The translations under genes were made by a program, and so were the position numbers. Below are positions 1 to 5,725 of a DNA stretch of 8,175 nt, in pieces (position 1 is the stretch's first letter; every line of letters starts with the position of its first letter). Origin of the DNA: Deltaproteobacteria bacterium (lineage in GTDB: Bacteria > Desulfobacterota > DSM-4660 > Desulfatiglandales > HGW-15); contig JAFDIX010000150.1 of assembly GCA_019307805.1 (NCBI GenBank), forward strand, positions 1 to 8,175, read 5' to 3'. The notes below the pieces were generated by a model, which worked only from the letters and a program-made list of their open reading frames with translations, was not told the DNA's origin and made no database searches.

Positions 1-121
1 AGTGGAGAAGTATTTCCTTTGTATAGGCGGTTTTGGGAAAAGCCCCTTTCTCAATTTCCAGGATTTCTCCCATATCTCCATGCTCAAATCGTCGCATTTG
101 AATAAAGGTATTTTCAGTCAT
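1..121 (-). CDS. GNAT family N-acetyltransferase, N-terminal fragment
   Basis: The reading frame starts at ATG 121-119 and runs off the window after 40 codons. The visible residues include MRRFEHGDMGEILEIEKGAF followed by PKTAYTKEILLH. This matches the first beta strand and helix of GNAT acetyltransferases (pattern: RR-x3-D-x3-I-x-x-IE-x-x-FP), which transfer acetyl from acetyl-CoA to an amine. The acetyl-CoA-binding motif lies outside the window, so the substrate is unknown; a RimI-like role is only one option. An in-frame TGA two codons upstream makes ATG 121 the first possible start in frame. GAGGA abuts that ATG with no spacer, which is a poor ribosome site. ATG 97-95 (residue 9) gives a start more typical of the family and is a fair alternative. 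Codons 5-16 lie in an imperfect repeat that recurs at 721-749. Confidence 0.6.
   Translation of the reverse strand, partial: MTENTFIQMRRFEHGDMGEILEIEKGAFPKTAYTKEILLH
75..107. repeat. Imperfect direct repeat, copy 1
   Basis: This 33-nt stretch inside the start of the GNAT gene matches 721-749 in the same orientation. The aligned bases agree at 28 of 29 positions, with gaps of 3 and 1 nt in the second copy. The longest exact block is GCATTTGAATAAAG (94-107 and 736-749). The two copies flank the Cys-rich gene and its terminator. Confidence 0.6.
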
Positions 122-158
122 TCCTCATACAGCACAAGACTGGCGGTCAGTGAGTGCC

Positions 159-168
159 CATCCGGATG
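159..168. repeat. 10-bp perfect palindrome CATCCGGATG
   Basis: CATCCGGATG is its own reverse complement and lies 3 bp from the longer inverted repeat at 171-200, in the putative leader of the GNAT gene. It could be a dimeric regulator half-site pair or a chance palindrome. No known operator is recognised. Confidence 0.3.
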
Positions 169-170
169 AG

Positions 171-200
171 CGCTTTCAGCAGTCAGCCCCGCTGAAAGCG
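171..200. repeat. Perfect 10-bp inverted repeat, possible leader hairpin
   Basis: CGCTTTCAGC (171-180) and GCTGAAAGCG (191-200) are perfect inverted repeats with a 10-nt loop. The loop holds a second TCAGC (183-187) that can pair with GCTGA (191-195) across CCC, so two mutually exclusive stems are possible. No T-run follows on either strand, so this is not a standard intrinsic terminator. It sits 50-80 nt upstream of the GNAT start. Confidence 0.5.
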
Positions 201-349
201 GGATCAGCAAAAGCGGCAAATAAGAACTGATTAAGCTGAATGCAAACGCTGAACGCTATGGTGCACTTCTCCCTTGTTATGGCTCAATTTCTTATTATAA
301 AGGTTTCCTCCAGGCTTTCCTACCCTATTTCCTTTTGCCATGAGCCAGT

Positions 350-379
350 AAAAAAAGGCGGCAAAACACTGCCGCCTTT
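350..379 (-). terminator. Rho-independent terminator after the Cys-rich gene
   Basis: A 10-bp perfect stem (354-363 with 370-379: AAAGGCGGCA / TGCCGCCTTT) with a 6-nt loop is followed on the minus strand by seven Ts (356-350), partly overlapping the stem. On the plus strand only TTTCAC follows, so it works best for minus-strand transcription. It lies 75 bp beyond the stop of the Cys-rich gene. Confidence 0.85.
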
Positions 380-454
380 CACAATATATTCCAACTAAAC
401 CATCTTCCAGGTTTAACAATAAACTCTATATTACAGGCTGATAATAAAGGCCTG

Positions 455-676
455 CTAGGGGATGGGGGCTGGTTTACACAGATGCCCCTCTTCCATGGCC
501 ACCCTGCCGCAGCCGCCGCAGACAAATTTCATGGCAGCCAGTCTGTCCTTACACATATGTTTTGTGTCGACTTCGGGCTTCCCACAGAAGCTGCACTTTG
601 CCGCATCGCCACAGGGATCGCAAAGATGCCCCGGTTCTTCTGCCACTGCACCGCAATTTTTGCAAGTGTATGCCAT
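455..676 (-). CDS. Small Cys-rich protein with three zinc-knuckle-like repeats
   Basis: This encodes 73 residues with three units of the exact form C-x2-C-x8-H-x-C: C5/C8/H17/C19, C28/C31/H40/C42 and C53/C56/H65/C67. Units 1 and 3 are near copies (C-x2-CG-x-VA-x-E-x-GHLC) and the middle one is more divergent (CSFCGKPEVDTKHMC). Each unit offers three Cys and one His, which suits one zinc (or iron) ion. One extra Cys (C22) falls outside the pattern. There is no signal peptide or membrane segment, so it is probably cytoplasmic. ATG 676 is supported by AAGGAG with a 7-nt spacer. Similar very small zinc-ribbon proteins are, to my recollection, common unnamed genes in Desulfobacterota; the role is unknown. 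Binding of nucleic acid, a protein partner or metal buffering are all possible. It appears to be transcribed alone and ends at the terminator 350-379. Confidence 0.85.
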   Translation of the reverse strand: MAYTCKNCGAVAEEPGHLCDPCGDAAKCSFCGKPEVDTKHMCKDRLAAMKFVCGGCGRVAMEEGHLCKPAPIP

Positions 677-720
677 TGTCTTTCTCCTTTTATAATTATG
701 ATGCTAGTGCTTAAAACGTT

Positions 721-749
721 TCTCCATCGAATCGTGCATTTGAATAAAG
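721..749. repeat. Imperfect direct repeat, copy 2
   Basis: This is the partner of 75-107, lying in the noncoding region upstream of the Cys-rich gene. Relative to copy 1 it lacks 3 nt and 1 nt and has one substitution. Read on the minus strand in the GNAT frame it gives FIQM as in the acetyltransferase, then diverges and reaches a stop, so it could be a relic of the 5' end of a GNAT gene. Confidence 0.6.
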
Positions 750-775
750 ATGTGTTCAAAAACTCCCAAAGTCAA
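747..775 (-). promoter_or_regulatory. Possible promoter for the Cys-rich gene
   Basis: TTGACT (775-770) matches the sigma-70 -35 consensus at five of six bases and lies about 94 bp upstream of the ATG at 676. The hexamer 17 nt downstream, CATCTT (752-747), is a weak -10, and other spacings are no better. The upstream gap (677-861) otherwise has no clear terminator for the transglutaminase gene, so read-through is also possible. Confidence 0.25.
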
Positions 776-861
776 GGGACCTTACTTGAAAGAATCACCA
801 TATTGATATTGTTTAAAATGCGGATTAGACTCACTTGTTCTTTTACTGACTTTTTTCTTCT

Positions 862-2791
862 TTAATTTTTGCGTTCCGCCAGCCAATCTTGCACTAATGC
901 CCCAAGCCTGTCCCTTTCTTCTCCAGTAATCCCGTTCGGGTCAAAACGGTAGCGGTAATGAAGCGCCAGGATCGCCTCCAGTGACTCAGATGAAAAATCC
1001 CCGGATGTCTCCTCCTCTATTCTCTTGAACCATTTAAAAAGGGACTCCCATGGCTTGCGCTCATACCCATGCACGAGGAGCTTCCTTTCAATCAGATAAA
1101 AGGCGGAGTCCATTCCGGATCGTGTATCAACCTCGAGCCTTTCGGCCTTTTCTCCTTTGGATCGCTTTATCCTCTTTCTGGTATATAGCCGGCGTACCAA
1201 TAGAAGAATGAGGGGTATGAGGAGCCACCCGAGATATTTGGCCCAACTCCCTTCTCTCTCGCTCCACCGCCATTGTGAATATTGAAACAAAATCCAGGAC
1301 CAGATGTCGTAGAGGGGTTCCAGGGTGGAGGACGCGGCTTGCTCCACCGTGAACCAGGATGGGGGTGTGGTGTCAAAATCCTGCCACACGCCATTCACAT
1401 AGGCCGAATTCCCGCACGGCATACCCGGTGGCATAACGTGCGGGGATCCCTGCCGCACGAAGGAGCAGGACGGTAGCCGAGGCAAAATATTCGCAGTGCC
1501 CTGACCGGGTGTTAACCAAAAAGTTTTCCAGTGCTGTTTGACGCCCCCCCCCTCCTTCCAGGGTCAGGGAATAGGTGAAATTTTTCTGGAAAAATCCGTC
1601 AAGGGCCTTCAAGGCCTTTTGGGGAGGCATATTTCTGAGCTCGAGTTCTCCAACCACTCGCTCCAGGGTCTGCTTCTCCTTGTCAGGGACTTTGAGATCC
1701 GTCTTATCCGGGGCACTGTCCCAACTCCCGGCGGGGTTGAATCTCAACCGGTATTGGACCAATCCCGGCCCCTCTTCCACCTTTACGGCGCCAAATTGGT
1801 TCTTGAACACTCTCATGACTGGTAGATTGGTCACATCACAGGTCCCCATGGGAAGTTTCAACATTCCCTTGCCCCGTTTCAAAGCCTGGCTGACGGTTAT
1901 CACCTTTTCACTGCCCCCCGGGGTGTTGAACTGCCATGTCTTTCTGTCACGGGCAAGGCGCACCTTCTTAAACCCAGGATGCAGGGCAAACCACGTGGAC
2001 GCGCGGTAGGCGTTGTAGCTCGCCTCACGCAGGAGAAGAGGTTGGCCTTTTCCTGATTTCCAATGGACCCGCAACACTATCCGATCAGAGAGTTTCAACT
2101 GCCCCACATCGCCGATCGCCGTATTGGCCTGGTAGGGGTCCCTGTCTCTCTGGGAAAGGTCCGTGAACCAGCTGACCGTCTTTTTCTCCAGGACCATTTG
2201 CAGATTGCGCAGCCCATGGTGCCCCACATACCCGGCCGAACCCACCAGCAGCAACAAAAGGGTCCACAGCACCGGAGAAAACCGTTTGGATCGAATGGAC
2301 CACAGGGCCCAGCCTGACAATCCGAACACCCCGACATAGAACCATGGGGTCTTCATATTGGCCGTGCTTGCAGAGAGAAAACAAAGGACAAAATAGGGGT
2401 AGGTGAGATTAAGGGTGGTTGGGTTCTCCGCGCCCTTCTCACCCTTCTTCCTGCGGAAAAAAAGAAAAAGGGCACTGATGTCAATTTGGTCACTCGTGCC
2501 ATAGACCTGGGCCAGCATCAGGGGAAGCAGGGCAACGGGAATCCATTGAAACATGGCCATAATGGCCTTGGGTGATGTATTGGACGAATAGAAATAGATG
2601 AACATCCCCACAAAGATGACGGTGCAAAGGTCTGAGATGCGATTGAAATCTGAATAGGCGAGGTCCCATCTCATTGTGATAAGCCGCGACCCCTCAAGGA
2701 GGAGCGCTATGATGATCCCAAGGATCAGGTGATCCGTTTGCCACCCCCATAAAAGCAGGGTCATGCCCAGGAGTAAGGGAGGGGTCTTCAT
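862..2791 (-). pseudogene. TgpA-like transglutaminase, broken by an internal deletion/frameshift
   Basis: The gene starts at ATG 2791, overlapping the preceding stop by 4 bp (ATGA). The first frame gives about 462 good residues: a multi-membrane-span N-terminus (DUF3488 type, about residues 1-190), a periplasmic region, and a transglutaminase core with the catalytic Cys in RSGHCEYFA (C433) and the following GIPARYATGYAVREF. Just after F462 the frame is lost and ends 10 codons later. The protein resumes in another frame with NSAYVNGVWQDFDTTP (catalytic Asp), a membrane span (YLGWLLIPLILLLV) and a DUF4129-like tail, stopping at 862-864. The segment between them, about 15-20 residues in relatives and containing the catalytic His (HAHAW type), is absent. 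Intact parts (462 + 182) plus that gap would give the usual 650-680 residues. The break lies at GAATTC (1406-1411). This is either a real inactivating deletion or a cloning/assembly artefact. It is the third gene of the MoxR-DUF58-TgpA operon. Confidence 0.85.
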
Positions 2792-4197
2792 AACTGGGCC
2801 AATCCTTCCTGGATCTTGCCGATTTGGAGTTGAACCAGATTCCGGGGGCTCCCCTTCATGGGTCCTGGATCCAGGGCTTGTGGGGTGGTACTGTCAGTAA
2901 CAACCAGCACCAGCAGTGGTACGCCAAGGGCGTTCAGATTGCTTATCAATTCCTGCCTTTTTTCATCCCAGGTCAGCAGAACACAGATACAACCGCTGAG
3001 CATGGAAGCCCTTGCAAGGACCGTGGGAGGTAACACACTGAATGGCTTATCCCTGCAGGCGGTTACAGAGGCGAGGATCTCCAGCATCTTGTCGGTAGAA
3101 GCCAGTCCCCGGCCTGATGTAAAACAATATGCCTCGGTTCCAACAAACATGAGATCCAGCAGGGTCTCCTGGGTTTCCATGGTGCTCACAAAGGAGGAGG
3201 CCACAGACACGGCTTCCTCAAAACGTTCACTGTATTCCACCGTCTGAAAGGTATCCAGTATAAGGGCGTGCCGCACAAAAAACTCATCCTGATATTCCTT
3301 GACAACGGGCTTTCCCGTCTTGGCCCAACTTCTCCAGTGGATAAGCCGCAAAGGATCGCCGGGCCGATAATCCCGCATGGACAGAAATTCCTGGGAGTCC
3401 CCCACCGATGAGGCCAAGGACACTCCTCCCGGTTGATATCTTCTTGTTCCGGGAAGCTCGATGGGGGGCAGAGGGTAGCGCCTGGGCAGGATAAGGACAG
3501 ATTGGGGTGCTGATATTCCATAAAAGGCCTTAAAAAGGCCCAGGGGATCCGGACATGCGATGGTAAGACCCGCCCATCTCAAGTGCCCCCTTCGGGTAGG
3601 GACCATCTCAACACGAACTTCGGCCTTACCGGCCGGGGCAATAGGAGGGACAGATTGTTCCCTGAGTCTCACCCCCTGTTTCCTGGAAAGCAGCCACTGC
3701 CACCGATGATACCCTATGGCCCTGTCCACAGGATTGCGCCTTCTTTGATCAGGCTCCGGTGCACTCAAAAATTCGTCAAAGGTGGGCAGGAAACTCTCCA
3801 GATTTTCTAAAAGGTTGAGACCGGTCTGTCTCTTCCTGGTCAGGTTTTCAACAATCACCCGGTAATGCAGTCTTTCACCGACCGTGCCGAACCTCGGGAG
3901 TTTGCGCTCGACGGAAAAACGGGCTCGAAAGAAAAAGCCCCATACCATCGAACCGAGGAAGAGGAAGAGGAGGAAGGTAAATATCTGATAGGCAATCGTC
4001 TGGGTGGTATCAAGACCGACCACGGCGGACGCCACAAGGGCACTCAAAACCAATAGTCCCGCCCCGGTGAATCGCCGGGCATACCGCCTCTTTCGCTTGG
4101 AAAAAAAGGCAAAACTGAAATAGAGAAGCCGCTTCAACATAAGATGATGGTGCTTGATTCGACGATAGAGAGTGAGTGTTTTTCGAATGGATTTCAC
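2788..4197 (-). CDS. DUF58 domain protein of a MoxR operon
   Basis: This encodes 469 residues, with GTG as the first codon. That GTG overlaps the stop of the MoxR gene (GTGA, 4197-4194), which suggests translational coupling. A basic N-terminus is followed by two membrane spans (about residues 45-63 and 70-90), then a long soluble part. The DUF58 signature is clear at about 274-305: MRDYRPGDPLRLIHW, then AKTGKPVVKEY. After it comes a von Willebrand A-like fold start (LILDTFQT, 312-319), where the usual metal-site DxSxS is not preserved. DUF58 proteins accompany MoxR ATPases and TgpA-like transglutaminases in many bacteria; a role in envelope protein assembly is proposed, but the biochemistry is not settled. 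No Shine-Dalgarno is visible before the GTG. An alternative ATG at residue 20 also lacks one. Confidence 0.9.
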   Translation of the reverse strand: MKSIRKTLTLYRRIKHHHLMLKRLLYFSFAFFSKRKRRYARRFTGAGLLVLSALVASAVVGLDTTQTIAYQIFTFLLFLFLGSMVWGFFFRARFSVERKLPRFGTVGERLHYRVIVENLTRKRQTGLNLLENLESFLPTFDEFLSAPEPDQRRRNPVDRAIGYHRWQWLLSRKQGVRLREQSVPPIAPAGKAEVRVEMVPTRRGHLRWAGLTIACPDPLGLFKAFYGISAPQSVLILPRRYPLPPIELPGTRRYQPGGVSLASSVGDSQEFLSMRDYRPGDPLRLIHWRSWAKTGKPVVKEYQDEFFVRHALILDTFQTVEYSERFEEAVSVASSFVSTMETQETLLDLMFVGTEAYCFTSGRGLASTDKMLEILASVTACRDKPFSVLPPTVLARASMLSGCICVLLTWDEKRQELISNLNALGVPLLVLVVTDSTTPQALDPGPMKGSPRNLVQLQIGKIQEGLAQL

Positions 4198-5144
4198 ACC
4201 GGTGAAGGTAAGGTTTTCAGAATATCTTCGACAACCCCTTCCGCCGTCTCACCGGAAAAACGGGCCTGTGGGTCCATAACCATCCGGTGGGCAATCACGG
4301 GCTCGGCAATTTCCTGAACATGTTCGGGGGTAACGAATTCCAGACCGTCAAACATGGCAAGGGCCTTTGCCGTCTTCATCAATGCAAGAGACGCCCTGGG
4401 GCTCGCCCCCAGCTGGACACCCGGATGGGACCTGGTGGCCTTTACCATTTCCACGATATAGGTTTTTAACTCTTCACTGATGCGCACATTTTGAAGCTGT
4501 CGGGCCAGCCCTACCACATCTTCTTTGGTAACACATGGGGAGATATCATCTATGGGATGTCCTTTTCGCTGGTCTGTAAGTATGGATACTTCCTCTTCCG
4601 TGCTTACATATCCCAAACGAAATTGCAGTGCAAACCGGTCCATTTGCGCCTCCGGGAGGGGATAGGTTCCACGGGACTCCACCGGGTTTTGGGTGGCGAT
4701 CACAAAGAAAAGATCCTCAAGGCGGCGAAGTTGGCCATCCATACTTACCTGCCCCTCAGCCATGGCCTCAAGGAGTGCGGACTGGGTTCTGGGTGAGGCC
4801 CTGTTGATCTCATCCCCTAAAAGTATATTGGTAAAGACAGGACCCTTGTGAAAGTGGAAGGCCTGGTCCTTCTGGTTAAAAATGGATACCCCCAGGATGT
4901 CCGATGGCAGCAGATCCGGAGTGAACTGGATACGGCTGAAATGTGCATCAATGGACAGGGCCAAGGCCTTTGCAAGCGTTGTCTTGCCTGTACCCGGATA
5001 GTCTTCCAGCAGAACATGGCCTCCGCTTACAAATCCCGCCAGCATCATTCGAACGGCCCCCGACTGACCCCGCATGACCCTTTCAATGTTCTCAGCAATC
5101 TTTTGATAGATGTTCTGAAAAGACCCAATCTCATTGGAAGCCAT
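4194..5144 (-). CDS. MoxR-family AAA+ ATPase
   Basis: This encodes 316 residues from ATG 5144, a cytoplasmic chaperone-like ATPase. Walker A is DYPGTGKTT (G51-K54-T55) and Walker B is NILLGDEINRA (D111, E112). Sensor 1 is in IATQNPVE (N153), an arginine-finger candidate is in PEAQMDRF (R170), and sensor 2 is in GASPRA (R250). The length and motif order are typical of MoxR. MoxR proteins are thought to use ATP to remodel or insert metal cofactors into partner proteins, often with VWA or DUF58 partners encoded next door, as here. A GTG at 5153 would add three residues but lies within the Shine-Dalgarno for the ATG, so I prefer 5144. It is the first gene of the operon and follows a terminator-like repeat and a candidate promoter. 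Confidence 0.95.
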   Translation of the reverse strand: MASNEIGSFQNIYQKIAENIERVMRGQSGAVRMMLAGFVSGGHVLLEDYPGTGKTTLAKALALSIDAHFSRIQFTPDLLPSDILGVSIFNQKDQAFHFHKGPVFTNILLGDEINRASPRTQSALLEAMAEGQVSMDGQLRRLEDLFFVIATQNPVESRGTYPLPEAQMDRFALQFRLGYVSTEEEVSILTDQRKGHPIDDISPCVTKEDVVGLARQLQNVRISEELKTYIVEMVKATRSHPGVQLGASPRASLALMKTAKALAMFDGLEFVTPEHVQEIAEPVIAHRMVMDPQARFSGETAEGVVEDILKTLPSPV

Positions 5145-5152
5145 CCTCTTCA

Positions 5153-5157
5153 CCTCC
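5153..5157 (-). promoter_or_regulatory. Ribosome binding site that fixes the MoxR start
   Basis: GGAGG (5157-5153) lies 8 nt before ATG 5144. The alternative upstream GTG (5153-5151) begins on the last G of this motif and has no site of its own, so ATG 5144 is the likely start. Confidence 0.7.
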
Positions 5158-5190
5158 CCAGAGCGAATTCAAATTATCTTTACTGACCTC

Positions 5191-5220
5191 ATTTTTCCCA
5201 AAATTTCCAATATTTGTCAA
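5191..5220 (-). promoter_or_regulatory. Candidate sigma-70 promoter of the MoxR operon
   Basis: A perfect TTGACA (5220-5215) lies between the terminator-like repeat and the MoxR gene. With an 18-nt spacer the -10 would be AAAAAT (5196-5191; four of six bases match). The -10 is weak, so the exact start is uncertain, but the place and strand fit a new transcript for the MoxR operon. Confidence 0.4.
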
Positions 5221-5236
5221 AAGGATTTGAATGCTT

Positions 5237-5281
5237 CCAAAGAAAAGGGGGCGTCCCTTTCGAGATACCCCTTTTCTTTGG
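5237..5281 (-). terminator. 14-bp inverted repeat, likely bidirectional terminator
   Basis: CCAAAGAAAAGGGG (5237-5250) and CCCCTTTTCTTTGG (5268-5281) are perfect inverted repeats with a 17-nt loop. They lie 20 bp past the stop of the SoxA-like cytochrome gene. On each strand the G/C block is followed by TTTTCTTT within the stem, an arrangement that can serve as a terminator both ways. The loop carries CCCTTT (5255-5260), which can pair instead with AAAGGG (5244-5249), a shorter competing hairpin. An attenuator role is possible but unproven. Confidence 0.6.
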
Positions 5282-5301
5282 CGGGATATGGTCTTGGGTG
5301 G

Positions 5302-5709
5302 TCAGTGTTTTCCCGGGGCGAGGGACATACCTCTCCTCTCCCAGGTAATGTATGCCTCCAGAGCGATCATTCTGGGATCATCCAGTTTCCAGGGCTCGCC
5401 CTCTAATGGATTTTCAATGCACCAGTTGATCATGTCCCTCAAGGTAGAAACCTCCCCGATCTGTTTTTGAAACTTGGGATAGGTCTCGGGGTGGGTATTG
5501 CTGGCGTTGGGATGGCACATGTCGCAGGACACGGTGTTGCTCCCAAGGGCACTATGAAAGAGCTTCTCCCCTTCCAGTACAACCTCCATAAAGGCAGCCT
5601 CCCACTTCTTCAGGTCTTCTTTGGTAAATTCATCCGCCTGGGGGCTTGAGATCATGCCCAACGCCAGAACGAATGTCAGGCAAATACAGAATATGATTTT
5701 GGAACGCAT
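5302..5709 (-). CDS. Periplasmic mono-haem cytochrome c, SoxA-like
   Basis: This encodes 135 residues from ATG 5709, which is preceded by AGGAGG with a suitable spacer. An open frame continues upstream to 5904 but only overlaps the phosphoesterase gene. A signal peptide is visible (MRSKIIFCICLTFVLALG, likely cut near residue 25, before DEF). One haem-binding motif is present, CDMCH (C62, C65, H66). The following pattern (HPETYPKFQ, then TLRDMINWCIENPLEG, then MIALEAYITW) resembles the C-terminal haem domain of SoxA, which binds thiosulfate on a Cys-ligated haem. Here C97 in NWC is a candidate for that ligand. The protein is far shorter than full SoxA and has one haem, and no SoxX, Y or Z gene is visible. 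The role is therefore uncertain: electron carrier, or sulfur-compound binding. It starts 16 bp after the phosphoesterase gene and is probably the last gene of that operon. Confidence 0.85.
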   Translation of the reverse strand: MRSKIIFCICLTFVLALGMISSPQADEFTKEDLKKWEAAFMEVVLEGEKLFHSALGSNTVSCDMCHPNASNTHPETYPKFQKQIGEVSTLRDMINWCIENPLEGEPWKLDDPRMIALEAYITWERRGMSLAPGKH

Positions 5710-5725
5710 GATATCCCTCCTCTTT

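Larger units (their letters stand above)
122..454. other. Intergenic region between the Cys-rich gene and the GNAT gene
   Basis: No coding frame here looks real; a 62-codon minus-strand frame at 231-419 runs across the terminator and has no family character. The stretch holds a strong terminator (350-379), a perfect TATAAT on the minus strand at 299-294 with only a weak -35 candidate 17 nt upstream (TAGGAA, 322-317), and two palindromic elements just upstream of the GNAT start (159-168 and 171-200). A plausible reading is that the Cys-rich transcript ends at the terminator and a new transcript for the GNAT gene starts near 287 with a structured leader. The promoter part of this is weak. Confidence 0.4.

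Noticed and set aside
231..419. 62-codon minus-strand frame
   Set aside because: It runs through the terminator hairpin at 350-379, and its product has no recognisable character.
482..865. 127-codon plus-strand frame over the Cys-rich gene
   Set aside because: It is antisense to the Cys-rich gene and its upstream gap, with no motif and no convincing ribosome site.
1412..1485. Separate small gene starting at 1485 for the C-terminal transglutaminase part
   Set aside because: The first 25 codons are the out-of-frame reading of the transglutaminase core; real similarity begins only after the break at about 1411.
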